A stretch of 64,000 nt of DNA, from the NCBI GenBank assembly GCA_003971905.1, contig RSEE01000030.1, positions 382,001-446,000 on the forward strand. The letters run 5' to 3'. The DNA comes from Moniliella sp. 'wahieum'. Lineage: Eukaryota; Basidiomycota; Moniliellomycetes; Moniliellales; Moniliellaceae. Shown here piece after piece: positions 37,206 through 48,635 of the stretch (position 1 is the stretch's first letter; each line of letters begins with the position of its first letter). Made by a program: the position numbers and the translations under genes. The notes under the pieces were generated by a model that was not told where the DNA came from, ran no database searches, and worked only from the letters and a program-made list of their open reading frames with translations.

Positions 37206-38947
37206 TTACGGCTCCAGACGCTTGGGGTCACGGGGGAACATGGAGGCAAGACGGATGTTGCCAAGGCCGAGGTAGAACTCAACGACACGCTCCAGTCCAA
37301 TACCACCACCGGCATGGGGCGGAGCGCCAAGCTTGAAGGCATCCACGTAAGGCTGGAGCGACTCGGGGGGAACGCCCAGTTCCTTCATGCGACTGACGAG
37401 TAGATCCGCGTCGTGGATACGTTGGGCACCCGACAAAACCTCCTGTCCGCGCATAAACATGTCGAAGGAGTTGGAGTAGCGAGGGTCGGCTGCGTTGGGC
37501 ATGGTGTAGAAAGGACGAACGGCGGAAGGGAACTGGTCCAAAACGTAGAAGTCGGTCTGGTATTTTTCCCGGACCAACGCACCGAGCTTCTTTTCGGTGG
37601 CGTGTCCAAGTCCTCAAAGTCCGGCCATCAATACCGTTCTCCCGCAGCAGCTTGATGCCGTCAGCCCAGTGGAGGATGACAGGCTTCTCCGGGACGAGGA
37701 ACTCTTCCACGGGGTACTGACGCTTGACAATGTCAATCTGCTTGGCGTAGCGCTTAGGCAGCTCGAGGAAGATGTGGTGGAAAAGACCAGCAATGAGCTC
37801 GAGCGCCTCATGGTAATGTTCCTTGAAAGCCATCTCGAGATCCAGACCAATAAACTCAGTCAGATGGCGCGCTGTATTCGAGTTCTCGGCACGGAAAACA
37901 GGGCCAATCTCGTAGACACGGTCAAAGTCAGCAGCAATGGCCATCTGCTTGCCCAGCTGCGGGGACTGGGCCAGGAAAGCTTTGCCGTTGAAGTACTTAA
38001 CCTCAAACACGGTCGCTCCGACTCTGTCGCACCACCTTGGAGCTTGGCTGTGTGAATTTCAACAAAGTTCTCGTTGGTCAAGTACTCGCGGAAGAGGTTG
38101 CCAACAGCCGCCTGCACCTGGAAGATGGCCTGGTTGGTGGGGGTACGCAGGTCCAACACACGGTTGTCAAGGCGCGTGTCCAGACCAATGATGGGCATGG
38201 GCTGAGCCGTCGACTGCGACGCCTGCACCTCGGCGTCAGAACGAGTCGCATCCTGCACCGAGAATTTTTGTTCCAGCGTAGGGATGACCTTGGTCATCGA
38301 ATGGATCTGCTCGATCTTGATTTCGGCATCCTTGACCGTAATAGCGGCCGAGCTGATAGGCGTGTTGACCTTGTTCACCACACCCTGAACAATGACAAGC
38401 GTCTCGTTGGGCAGACTGCAGGCCCACTTGATCATCTTGCGCGAAACCTTCTCGGGCGTCTCCGCGAGGACAGCCTGGGCAACATCCAGGCGGTCACGAA
38501 GGACCAGGAACCCGAGCTTGGCACTGGTCAGACGCGCTGACTGGACACGCACCTGGAGGTGTACGCGCTGGCCATCCTTGCTGGCGTCGATCTCGTGCAG
38601 TTGGCCCACTGGAGACGGGGGCGCTCTTGGGATTGGTTGAGCGGGGCTTGGCCGTAGTACTGCGACGCAAAGTCGGCCTCGTTCTCACGGGCAGCCTTCT
38701 CAGCAGCCAGTTTGGCGGCGCGCTCTTCCTTCTGGCGCTGCTTCTCAGCCTTCTCGGCACGCTTGCGCTTCTGCTTGTCAGAGAGGGGGGTGCCATCGGG
38801 GCTGGATTGCAAGTGGTAGGGGGGTTAGCATGAGCGAGGCATGGCGATGGAAGGGACACACTTGACCTCCTCGCCGGCGGCGGGAGCAGCAGCGGGAGCA
38901 GCAGCGGCAGGCTGCTCGGCGGCAGGGACGGTGGGCTTAATTTCCAT
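37206..38947 (-). CDS. DPS1: Aspartyl-tRNA synthetase, cytosolic
   Basis: Charges tRNA-Asp in the cytosol. Start ATG at 38947 ([13 protein letters not shown]); an upstream ATG at 38954 hits a stop after five codons. The 60-bp intron 38802-38861 joins [17 protein letters not shown] Lys/Glu-rich helical extension ([20 protein letters not shown]) typical of eukaryotic AspRS precedes the OB-fold anticodon domain ([36 protein letters not shown]). The class II core shows [20 protein letters not shown], motif 2 with [17 protein letters not shown], and motif 3 [18 protein letters not shown], ending [10 protein letters not shown]. Frame breaks are near 38610, 38022 and 37600. Divergent from SCD6 across about 730 bp. 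The identification is firm; AspRS, not AsnRS, is supported by the [11 protein letters not shown] context and the helical extension. Confidence 0.95.
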
Positions 38948-39678
38948 CGGCCATGGTTGTGTGTTGCAGAGAGAAAGGAAGCGCAAGTGCTCTAATGCGC
39001 GTCAGGCCAGGCAAAAAGATACAGGGCGGAACTGGCGATGACTCGATCCAATTTGAATCTTCGCAGCGCACGGACTCACACCCACGCACTGGCGCCGTGC
39101 CTGCGGGGCCCATGGAGGCGGAACCATCGGCAGGGGCAAGCTCCAGGATCTAAGAAAGCTGATACGCCGCGAGAGCCACACGAATCAGCAGGCAAGCATC
39201 AGCACAGTGACCAGATCAGCAATTTGGTTCTTCTGAGCAAGCACCGACGCAGTTGCGTTGAGCGCTCGCTGAAGGGGAGCGTATCAGGCTGGCCTTCCGC
39301 CCCAAATGGAGCCGCAAGGACTAAGCGCGAGCCCTTGATGGCGTCCCGCATCGGGTCTGGAATAGCTGGAAAGCCCCCTGGGCAAACGCTTCTCGCTGCT
39401 CGCCATGCCCGCTGCGTCCATCCGCACTCCCTCGGGCCATGCATCCGATTGGACACGGCGACGGGTGCGCTGCTGGCGATGCCACCAGCCATTCAATGGG
39501 TCTGCCCAGCGATCATCCAACGCAGGAGGACGTGGCAGGGAGACGGCGATGCCCATTACGTAACCCCGTGCTCCCCCGTGCCAGTGCCTCCCAATTCAAG
39601 GGGTTGCGGGCTTCTGGCGAGAAGCAGCGGTCGCAGCCAGCCGAGGTGCGCAGACGCCACCACCACAGGATCGCCGCC
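38948..39678. other. Divergent promoter between DPS1 and SCD6
   Basis: 731 bases with no gene supported; long open frames here are compositional. I saw no TATA box or telobox-like motif. Confidence 0.5.
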
Positions 39679-41200
39679 ATGTCTGCTGCTGCCGCTGCTG
39701 CTGCGCCTGGCCCCGGCCAGTTCATTGGCCAGTGGATCTCGCTCACCAGCAAGTCTGAGCACCGCTACAAGGGCCTCCTCGCCGCCATCAACCCCACCGA
39801 TGCCACCATCTCTCTCGAGAAAGTCCGCAGCTACGGCACCGAGGGCCGCCTCGCTGCCAAGGGCCGTCCCGCCGAGGAGTTGCCGCCCAACGACAGGGCC
39901 TTTGACCTTGTGGTATTCCGTGCTTCCGACGTACAGGACCTTAAGATCGAAGATCCCTCTCCGGCACCCCAGCCCGCCATGCCTTTGACTGACCCGCCAT
40001 CCTCAACGTGCGTGTTCGCCTCCTCCGCCGTCTCTCCTCTCCTCTTGTCTCTCGGTACATGCAGAGTGTTAACCCTGGTTTTCGTATGACCTTACAGCAG
40101 AGCGGTGGCCCACTCCCGCCCGCCCGGGATCATGGGGGGTTCCGCCACCGGCTGGTGCTCCCGGGCCGTTCCCCGGGTACGAAGCGCCTTATGGCTTCCC
40201 CCTCCGCCTGGGTTTGGAGCGCCAGGTGGGTTCAATGCATTTGTGCCTTGGGGTCCACCCCCGGGGCCATATGGAATGCCCCCTCCCGGCCAATCGTTCA
40301 TGTCGCCCCAAGCGCCGGCCCAGCCTCCCGCTGCAGCCCCGCCAACGGACCCGCAGCCGGTGTCGGGCGCTCCCAAGCCAACCAGCTCGGTGCCGGCACC
40401 AGCACCAGCTCCAGTTCCAGCACCAGCACCAGCTCCAGTTCCAGTTCCAGCTCCAGCTGCAGCTCCAGAGACTGCTTCCACGCCCGTACCGCCGAAGCCT
40501 ACTGGACCTCAGGCTCCCGCCAAGGCTGGGCTTCCTAGCAAGCCTGCGACCCAGAGACCTGCCCTGTCGCTACTCCTGCTTTCAAGCCGCCTGAGAGCAC
40601 AACAAGTACCCAGGACGCCAAAGCACGCAATGCCGGCGCGGCGGCAGCGGACGAGTTGGTGAACGATTTGATGGGCCTGTCGGTGGCTCCTGCTCCGACT
40701 GCTGTACCGACCAAACCGACGGCGCCAGCCCCCGCGGCCCCGAGTGCCCCGCATGGCCTGCCGCCCGTTCCTCATGCAGCTACCGCGGCGGCTAGTTTGG
40801 CACGGCACGTTCCTGCCCCGCGGCGTGCGGCTGCGGCTCCCAAGCCCGACACGGACTTGACGACCGACTTGACTTTGAGAAGGCCAATGCCAAGTTCAGT
40901 AAGGACAAACTGGACGGGGAGGTGCCTGCGGCTCCCTCGGCGGTGCTCACCTCCATCCCAGTGGCGGAGGAGAAGCATTCGTTCTATGATAAAAAGAGCG
41001 GCTTTTTTGATGACATTTCGTCCGAGATCAAGGAGCGCCATGCGGCGCCTGAAGACCGTCGCGGATTCCGCCAGCAGGAGGCAGCCCGGAACATGGCACC
41101 TTTGGTGATGCGGGGCATGCGCATGGCTATGGCCGGGGACGGGGGCGTGGAAGGGGCCGTGGTCGTGGCCGTGGGGGGGGCGCGGGCCTCGCGGGGCTGA
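39679..41200 (+). CDS. SCD6: Scd6/Lsm14-type P-body mRNA-binding protein
   Basis: A translation repressor and decapping activator of the Scd6/RAP55/Lsm14 family, found in P-bodies. The ATG at 39679 is followed by seven Ala codons, then the Lsm14 N-terminal Sm fold: QFIGQWISLTSKSEHRYKG, ISLEKVRSYGTEGR and FDLVVFRASDVQDLKI. An intron follows LTDPAILN, from about 40005 to either 40067 or 40098. The middle is Pro/Gly/Ala-rich (VPPPAGAPGPFPGYEAPYGF; a PAPAPVPAPAPAPVPVP run at 40398-40460). The C-terminal half has the FDF motif region FEKANAKFSKDKLDGEV (about 40885) and the TFG-box-like SFYDKKSGFFDDISSEIKER, then an RGG tail of GRGRGRGRG type ending RASRG. Frame breaks lie near 39990, 40130, 40200, 40560, 40700, 40880, 41095 and 41150. 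Confidence 0.9.
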
Positions 41201-41743
41201 TGACGCATTTGGTGCTTACCCTGCTCAGCCCGGTGCGTGAAGTGAGGGGATTCCAAATGATCTCTCCATTGCGTTGCGTCCTTGAAACTGGATTTCAGGT
41301 TCGCCCCCTCTCCATTCCGCCTTTCGCTGTGCCTCCTTTACAATGTTCTGTCCCGACCCCCCCCCCCCACCTCTCACCCCTCCTCTCAGCTTCGTATGAA
41401 TGCACGCTCCGTCCCATTTCTGCTCTATGGATTGCTTTTTTTGGTTCGCTCGTCTATGTGCTCGCCAAGAAGGGGTTAAGCCAGTCGGAAACGAATGGAT
41501 TCTACCTCTTGGCTTGGCACGTGAATGAATCCTTCAACCGCCTCATCCAAAACAATGGACAAGCAGTGTAGGCCCTATCAACGCACGCGCCGATGGAGGC
41601 ATGCATAGATGATCCAAGGAAATGATGTAAAACGATAATGCGGCCAGTGGAAGTGTGCGAGAAGAGAGGGAGCGGGAGGGAAAAAACATTGCCTCTCTCC
41701 GCCCCACCAAAAGAAGGGAACCCCCCACGGCAGGGGAGCGGAC
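41201..41743. other. Intergenic between convergent SCD6 and SEC1
   Basis: Shared 3' region. T/C-rich on plus to about 41500. No gene supported. Confidence 0.5.
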
Positions 41744-44480
41744 TTAGGACCGCTTGAAGAATTTCTTGATCTTTTGCCTTTCCTTTTCTCGTCGTGATAT
41801 GCTGGACGACCCCGAGTAGTCCGACTGGACCGAACCCGGCGTGCTGGGATGCGCCCCGAGGGCCCCCTGGCAACATTTGCGGGTGAAGACCTGCGCCGTG
41901 CATAGTGTGCGAAGCAGGGGCCATGTAGCCTTGGTGAGACATCGAAACAGTCGAAGGGGATGGACTGGGCAGAGGGGACAGGCGAGGGCTCCTACCACCG
42001 GGTGGGTTGAACATGGGGGACGAAGCGGGCGCAGGGCGCGGCGCAGATGGGGGTGACGGGCAGAAGGAGAGGCCGAGGCAACAGGTTGCAGGGCGCTTGA
42101 GCCAAACGCCCCCCCGTCCTCCCCCTCCACGCGGACCATCAAGGGGTTTCGCCAACGTCCGCAGCTGGTCGACAAAGGCAGAGGGTGTCCAGATCGAATC
42201 AGAGGCAATGTACATGTCCCGATGGTTTCCTCTCCAATTTGGTAGATTGCCCGCATCTCTGAATAGGTCATGCCCCCTACCACGTAGCACAAGATACGCT
42301 GCTGCGTACTTTCCCCCCCGCCATGGCTGTTAGCTCCTGACGCCTGCCTCGCGCCCGACTGCCGGGCCGTGGGCGCGACGAGTTGGTTCGCCCATTTGCC
42401 CACGTGGGTCGCTGGCTGCGGAGCGACGTGGCTTGTCCCCCAGCGGAGGCCTTTGTGGGGCCCTGGAGGAGGACACTGAGTTCATCCCCAGGTTGGCTAG
42501 CATGGTGGATGTGGCGGATGCGTTGACAGAGTTGTCACCATGCCCCTCGACATAAGGGAAGGAGATCGTGTCGAGCTTGTTGGCCAAAAAGTCCTTGAGC
42601 ATATACTGCAGCAAGGGCTTGAAGCGAGATGTGTCGTACTCACCGGGCACATACTCTTGATCTCGCTTCCACCCCCGCGCCCGACTTGGACAAAAAGGTG
42701 GTAAACGCCGCCAAAGCCCGCTCAGCCGAGGAGTGGGAGTTGGTCTGACGCACGACCTTGCTCCCCAAGAACGTCATGTTGTTGATCGCTTCCATCTCCG
42801 AGAGACCCAATCGAGCATGCTGAAAGAGACGTTTCCGGTCCTCATCGACAACGCCATCGGAAAATTGGAGAATATAGAGAGCAATGATGCGGACCTTGTC
42901 ATCGTTGGAGATTTTAGGATCATCCAGTAAGCCCACCATGTCCACAATAATGTCCTTGGGCTTAGATCCGTCAGGAGCCAGGCCTGTGGCGCAACACTGC
43001 TCCACCTGAGACTGCTGGGCAGCTTGGAGTTTTGGAAGATGTCCATGCACTGCTGGGCCAGGGTAAGGTGAAGACTAAGTCGTTCCTTGGTCTCCTGCAT
43101 TTGTGGCAGATTGGCCACATGTCGCATGTCGTTCAAGCTCTTGCCCGTCTGATACTTGCCCGCCTTGCCCATATGCTCCTCAAACTCTGAACTAAGCTTT
43201 TGCGAAGCCACGGCAATGTGCAAATGACGATGTCCGTCCAGACCGAATCGGAATCGTTGAGCACCGCATCTTTCTCCTCGTCTGGCCGGCACCGTTCTTA
43301 AATCGGTAGTGGTAGTTCACCCCGTCACGGATGGGGAGGAGGTCATTGAGCATGGCCTGGTAAGTAAACTCGTGCACCAGAGGCGCCCGCACGTCCATGG
43401 TCCGGTCCGTAATGAAAAGCACACCGCGAGGGCGGTGAGGATCCATCTTAGGTTGATTTTCTTGGACGTAGGCATCGAGCGCCTGCGCTGCCCGGTCGGC
43501 CAGCAACTTGGTAAAGTGCACGCCGCCTGTACTGATACTCCTCCCGTGTCCCCGTTGCTCGAACCAACAGGTGGAATGGTGGGCTGGTCATTCAGCCGGT
43601 TACGCCCATTGGCGGAGTGACATGGGCTGAGGAGAAGCTCCACGGTGCGGGGTTCCGGCGTCGAGCCAGGAGCAGGTTGCAAGGACCCAGGGAGGGTGAG
43701 ACGGGGTTGTAGTACCGCACAATAGGGAATTCGTTGAGCATGACACACGTGTTAACGATTGAGTTGGTGGCGCGTTCCAGTCGGCTTCGAGCACCTTTCG
43801 CGCATGCTCGGTTTCCAGCTCATCCTGGGTGGGCTGGAACAGGGTGTGAAACACTTGTGGACGCCGAGCCGTCGTGACTTGGCCCTCGGTGGCTGGAAGT
43901 GACGGCGGGTCAGTATTGATCTGGCACCAGCACAAAGAACACATACCCCATACATCCAAGAAGAGCTCCACCAGGCCACGCAAGCGCGGGCCAGCAGCTG
44001 ACGACGCCAGCTGGTTGACCGTAGTTTGAGGTACCCCTAGGCGATGCAAGTTATGACTGAGGAGCGCAAGAACGGGGGGAGGTACGCACCATCAACAAAG
44101 AAGACGTGGCCACCGGGATAAACCTGGGGCCCTCCACCAAGCTGGGAAAGGTCCTCGATGATGCGGCGCACATTATGCTCGAAGGAGTGAGGATGTAGCA
44201 GGCCTCAAACTCATTGGGGTCGCGACGGCGTTCGATGAGTTCGTTCGATGTTGGTTGCGTTGAGGTGAAGAAGGTCGTCCAGTTTCATGCAGTTCTCGAT
44301 GAGCTTGAGGGTGTTTTCATCGAGGACGATGACTTTCCACTTGTTTGGAGGGCGCACCGATTCGACCGCCTGGATGATGCCTGGGGCAGAGGGCAAGCAC
44401 ACAGTCAGTGGGCCGCGGGCAGCAGCGTGGGCGAGTGTGCACGTACGGTCGCGCTGGATGTCGAGCAGGCTCTTGGTCAT
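41744..44480 (-). CDS. SEC1: Sec1/Munc18 (SM) protein for exocytosis
   Basis: Binds syntaxin and assembled SNAREs and promotes vesicle fusion at the plasma membrane. The ATG at 44480 gives MTKSLLDIQRDR. Intron 1 (44381-44446) joins to GIIQAVESVRPPNKWKVIVL; intron 2 is 44037-44089, and more introns are likely near 43950, 43560-43700, 42660 and 42300. SM landmarks are NEFEACYILTPSEHNVRRII, YPGGHVFFVDG, RGVLFITDRTMDVRAPLVHEF and TYQAMLNDLLPI (about 43380), SSEFEEHMGKAGKYQTGKS, LNDMRHVANLPQMQETKERL, VRIIALYILQFSDGV, and the C-terminal SVLCYVVGGMTYSEMRAIY. The tail is Ser/Pro-rich, ending KERQKIKKFFKRS. Sec1 rather than Vps33, Sly1 or Vps45 is supported by the basic Ser/Pro tail and the overall match. 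Frame breaks at about 44250, 44190, 43795, 43290 and 43040. Confidence 0.92.
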
Positions 44481-45342
44481 GGTGGAGGCAGCGCCGGGGA
44501 TGGCGGGAGCAGACGCAGACGCAGACGCAGAACAGCCAGCAACCGCAGCGGCGATGGTGGCTGTGGAGCAAGGCAGGCGCCCCAGCCGGTGGATCGCTGG
44601 GCGGCGTGAATACCCCGGGGCCGCCTGCAGTCGCCCCACCCGAGGCCCACGCGCACCGCCCAGCACAGCCCCCCTGCTGGGCGCCACTTGGCGCCTCGCC
44701 ACGTCGACAGTCCAAATGCCCAGCCACCGCTGATTCGATCACATGACCTCGATTATCCCCTGCCATCTGGCGATCTGCCGAGCTAATCATGCTGGATCGA
44801 CCCATCCAATTTCATGTCCAGTCGGTGCGCGGCCTCATCGCCTCATCCGCCGCATCGCCCCCCTCCAACGTCGCACGTCGTCCTGCTCCACCTGAGGATC
44901 ATCGGCCACTCACAACAGCAGCACCACATTCTACCGCATCGTTGCTGCTTAACGGCCCAAGGCCTCAAAGGGATCCATTGTCGTCTCCCTGCAGCTGGCG
45001 GCTTTAAGAGGGGCGCAATCAACACACAGCCCATGGAGGCGCTCATCCCTACACTCGGTGGCCCACCGTCTCAAGAGAAAAAATACTGGTGAAGAAGTGA
45101 GGCCGTAGTGGCCGCCGGTGAGGGTCTTATAAAATGGCTAGAAAATGGCACAAAGCAACGATTGGCCTCCATCTTCGTTTGGCAGGGGCAGTCACTAATG
45201 AAGCTAGTAACCGGTGAGCCAAGAACGCGCTCCACATCCCTCAGGTCATCCCGACTCAGCCCAGGGCAGCCCATTGGAGCACTAGGCCATTGTTCAAGTG
45301 GGGCAGGCGGCGGAATAATAGCTGGGGCAAGGCGCGGCAGTG

Positions 45343-45377
45343 TAACCCTACTTCCAACCCTAGTTTTATGCTATAAA
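45343..45377 (+). promoter_or_regulatory. Paired AACCCTA boxes and TATA box of RACK1
   Basis: TAACCCTA (45343-45350) and AACCCTA (45356-45362) lie ten bases upstream of TATAAA (45372-45377), about 200 bp before the ATG. AACCCTA-type telobox/HomolE-like elements control ribosomal protein genes in several fungi (established). Assignment here is inference from position and recurrence at RPS3. Confidence 0.6.
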
Positions 45378-45472
45378 ACTGCTGCGGATTTGCTCTTGCG
45401 TGGGGTTGGCTGGAGAAGCACAGGTCGAAGCTAGTTGGAGCAGCAACTCTTGGTTGACCCCATATCGAACCT

Positions 45473-45567
45473 GTAAGAACATCCCCTGGTTCCCTGCTGT
45501 GCTTGCGCTTGGCGATGGCCACGCAGTACTTGTGGCGATCGATGCGGATGCTGACTTTTACGCCCAG
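45473..45567 (+). other. Probable 5' UTR intron of RACK1
   Basis: GTAAGAAC donor at 45473, branch-like GATGCTGAC at about 45546-45554, acceptor CGCCCAG ending at 45567, ten bases before the ATG. Removal explains the TATA-to-ATG distance. An upstream ATG-bearing frame (45503) lies inside it and would be removed. Confidence 0.6.
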
Positions 45568-45577
45568 ATTACCCAAC

Positions 45578-46510
45578 ATGAGTGAATCTCTGCAATTCAA
45601 GGGCAGCCTTGTCGGCCACAAGGGCTGGGTCACGGCCATCGCGACTTCGAGCGAGAACCCTGACCTGCTCGTCTCCGCCTCGCGCGACAAGCACGTCATT
45701 GTGTGGAACCTCAAGCGGGGTGAGGACGACATTGGCTACCCCAAGAAGATCCTTCACGGCCACAACCACTTCGTTTCGGATGTTGTCCTTTCGTCGGACG
45801 GCCAGTTTGCGCTGTCGTCGTCGTGGGACAAGACGCTGCGTCTGTGGGACCTCAACTCGGGCAACACTGTCCACCGCTTCGTCGGTCACACGTCGGACGT
45901 TCTGTCAGTCTCCTTCTCGGCTGACAACCGCCAGATCGTGTCGGCTTCGCGCGACAAGACGATCAAGCTGTGGAACACGCTTGGCGAGTGCAAGTTCAAC
46001 CTGACCGACAAGGGCCACACCGAGTGGGTCAGCACGGTCAAGTTCTCTCCCAACCCGCAGACGCCCATCATTGTGTCGGGCGGCTGGGACAAGGCTGTCA
46101 AGGTGTGGGACCTGTCGCAGATGCGTCTCAAGGCCAACAACTATGGCCACACGGGCTACGTCAACACGGTCACCATCTCGCCCGACGGTTCGCTCTGCGC
46201 CTCGGGCGGCAAGGAGGGTTCGGTGATGCTTTGGGAGCTGTCGGTTGACAGGCACCTGTACTCGCTCGAGGCTGGTGACAATGTCAACGCGCTCGTCTTC
46301 TCGCCCAACCGCTACTGGCTGTGTGCGGCGACGTCGTCCTGCATCAAGGTCTTTGACCTCGAGTCGCAGTCGGTTGTCGACACGCTTGTGCCCGAGATGG
46401 AGGGCAACGGCAAGGCCCCCGAGGCTCTCTCGCTGGCCTGGTCGGCGGACGGCCAGACGCTCTTTGCTGGCTACTCTGACGACGTGATTCGCGTCTACTC
46501 GGTTCTCTAA
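45578..46510 (+). CDS. ASC1: RACK1 / Asc1 ribosome-associated WD-repeat protein
   Basis: A seven-bladed beta-propeller of the 40S head that links ribosomes to signalling and quality control. The ATG at 45578 ([18 protein letters not shown]) to TAA at 46508-46510 gives 310 residues, the family size, in one uninterrupted frame. All seven WD blades are visible, for example [102 protein letters not shown] and ends [11 protein letters not shown]. Codon use is strongly biased to C/G-ending codons, consistent with high expression. It has no frame breaks, unlike most of its neighbours. No coding intron, although a leader intron is likely. Confidence 0.98.
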   Translation: MSESLQFKGSLVGHKGWVTAIATSSENPDLLVSASRDKHVIVWNLKRGEDDIGYPKKILHGHNHFVSDVVLSSDGQFALSSSWDKTLRLWDLNSGNTVHRFVGHTSDVLSVSFSADNRQIVSASRDKTIKLWNTLGECKFNLTDKGHTEWVSTVKFSPNPQTPIIVSGGWDKAVKVWDLSQMRLKANNYGHTGYVNTVTISPDGSLCASGGKEGSVMLWELSVDRHLYSLEAGDNVNALVFSPNRYWLCAATSSCIKVFDLESQSVVDTLVPEMEGNGKAPEALSLAWSADGQTLFAGYSDDVIRVYSVL

Positions 46511-47597
46511 AGCAAGGACGGATGAGAAGCTCTCCATGTCTCGCTGTCGACGCTGTGCTCCGAGCGGAGCAACGCCAACTTGTTTTGATCCGCCCCGCCC
46601 CGGTCTGCATCCTCAGGATGTGTTGCTTTCAAGTCGAGCCGTCCCGGTGTGCGGCCCGGTGGGCGTGTGACTCAAAAGGCGCAGGCACTCTGTGAGCCTG
46701 CGGTGGGTCGACCGTGACCGGTGACCCCTCTCAATTGCATCGATTGATCACTCTCACTCTGCTTTGGGCGGTGGATGCGCGACGCGTACTAGGGCATGCT
46801 AGGCTAGGTGCGGTGGGCGGGATGGGTAACGGAAGTGGCACGATAGCGACAGGGTATAGCGCGGCAGGTATGACGTCGTCGCGGCGCGTCACGTGAGGCA
46901 TAACGTGCATAACGCGAACGAAGGAGCTGTGGCGTTGCGGCGGGGAATTGGCCCCGGAGGTGCGACGACACGCCAAAAAAGACGGCAAGACGCAGCCAAG
47001 TCCGCCCCCAGTGCTCGCTCCCCGCAAGGCTGGGCACTGTCGTGCCGGAACGGGTTGCGGTTGTACGTAGGACACAGCAAACCCCGCCTGCCGAGAGCAG
47101 CTGATCAACGAGCCTGGGAGCGAGTGTAGGCCTGGGGGAACTGGGGGCTCAGCGCTTCGCATGTCCCCGCATAAGCTTTGCCAACGTTATGATGCGTTGG
47201 GGGAGGAACTATGCACACTATGTGGCTCAGGGGGCTGTGTGTCGCCTCGTGCTTGTCGCTCTGCCACGTACCCTCTCGGGGGTTCTCGGAAGACCGTAGG
47301 CCTGCCAAGGCATATTCTGTTTCGCTTCTGTATGGCGTCCATCTGAAGTGGTAGATCCCCCTATGTATACTGTGCGCGTTAGAACCCCAACGCCACAGCA
47401 GCAAAAGGCCCCAACACAGCCGTGCTTTCGCACATCCCTTGCGAGTGATATAAGAGAGGCCAAACTAAGCAACATTTCTGCGGCCCTACCACCCTACCAC
47501 CCTACCACACTGCCCAGCTCCATCCCACCAACCTATTCCTACTTCTGATTGCGTCTTTCACTCTCACCGCACCGTCATTGCCACCGGCAGCGTCAAC
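46511..47597. other. Intergenic
   Basis: RACK1 3' region, then no gene supported. GTGACCGGTGACC at 46715-46727 belongs to the GTGACCG word family. A GGGG/CCCC-poor, TC-rich stretch and ACCCTACCACCCTACCAC repeats (about 47487-47510) lie before the next gene. Confidence 0.5.
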
Positions 47598-48635
47598 ATG
47601 TACTACCATCCCACCAGTGGCATTATCGCCTGGCTTGTGCTCTACAGTATGTAACCCCCATCCCCACCCCTCCGATCCTCTTGTCCGCACCCCAGGAAGC
47701 CCCCCACTCACCTCTTGATGCCGTCCACAGGTCTCGCCATGGCTGCCATCATTTTCCTCCTGGTTGCTCGGGTCTCGCACATGGCCTGGCGATGGTTGTA
47801 CCTGCTACTCGCCCTAGGCCTCAACTTGGCCAACATCGTGCTGGCTGAAGAGCCAGATGTTACTTCGTACACTCCGTCCTACGCCACTGATGGTACCGCT
47901 CTTCCCTTTCGCACCATGGCTCCATCCTCTTTCTCATTCACTTTGACCGCGATTTCTTGGGTGGTCTCGTTGGGACCCCATTCCCCTGGACGAAGAACGC
48001 CTTGCCCCGCGAGGTGGGGGGCACGAGCAACGTACGTGCATCTGGCATTACTGGCAGAAGGACTGGCCGTAACTGCATTTCCGTGACTTTAAGGCGCAGC
48101 GATGGTACTCGTCTCCTTCGATGGAAGGCACTTGCAGGAGCGCTTTGCATTCCCGCCGCTGGCCTGGTGGTCTCTGGAAGCATCATTATGGGTTTGAGCA
48201 ATGTTGATCATGTTGGCTCTCCCTACTCCGAATTTTTGGATTCTGATTCCGGTGGTGAGACGACACTCGGGCATATATTTGGGAAGTGGGTACATGCTTG
48301 TCTGCTTTCGCTACGCTCATGGCGTCAATTGGTGTTTATTGGTCCTACTTCCAAGTCAACCGTCAGCGCAAACGCCCGCATCCCCAAGAAAACAACCGGT
48401 TGCCATCGTTTGCCTGGTGGCGGCTACCCCCTTTTTCTTGATCGACGCGGCATGGCTTATTACGTGCAGCTTTCTGCAATTGAGTCCCACAAGTGTGGTA
48501 GCATTGACATTTGGCAACATCCCGGCTTTCTTTGCGACTGTGCTGCTTATCGCTACGGCGGTTGCGGAACACTACCAAGGAAGCTACGGCTTCGGTATGA
48601 ATGTTAAGCCGAGAGCATGGAAGCTTGGCATCTAG
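47598..48635 (+). CDS. Multi-pass membrane protein, function unknown
   Basis: The ATG at 47598 gives MYYHPTSGIIAWLVLYS. An 83-bp intron (47648-47730) joins this to LAMAAIIFLLVARVSHMAW and the hydrophobic segment WLYLLLALGLNLANIVLAE. Further hydrophobic segments lie around 48120-48200 and 48290-48360. The C-terminal block reads PVAIVCLVAATPFFLIDAA, WLITCSFLQLSP and ALTFGNIPAFFATVLLIATAVAEHYQ, ending PRAWKLGI. The layout (short lumenal N-terminus, about seven hydrophobic segments, conserved late TP-FF-x-x-x-x and GN-x-P motifs) recalls the fungal DUF7702-type seven-TM proteins, but I am unsure. Frame breaks occur near 47910-48010, 48120 and 48260. Confidence 0.6.

Larger units (their letters stand above)
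44481..45577. other. Divergent promoter between SEC1 and RACK1
   Basis: GACGCAGACGCAGACGCAGA (44514-44533) is near-perfect GCAGAC tandem repetition just upstream of SEC1. The RACK1-proximal side holds the motif/TATA cluster and a leader intron listed separately. No gene supported. Confidence 0.5.
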
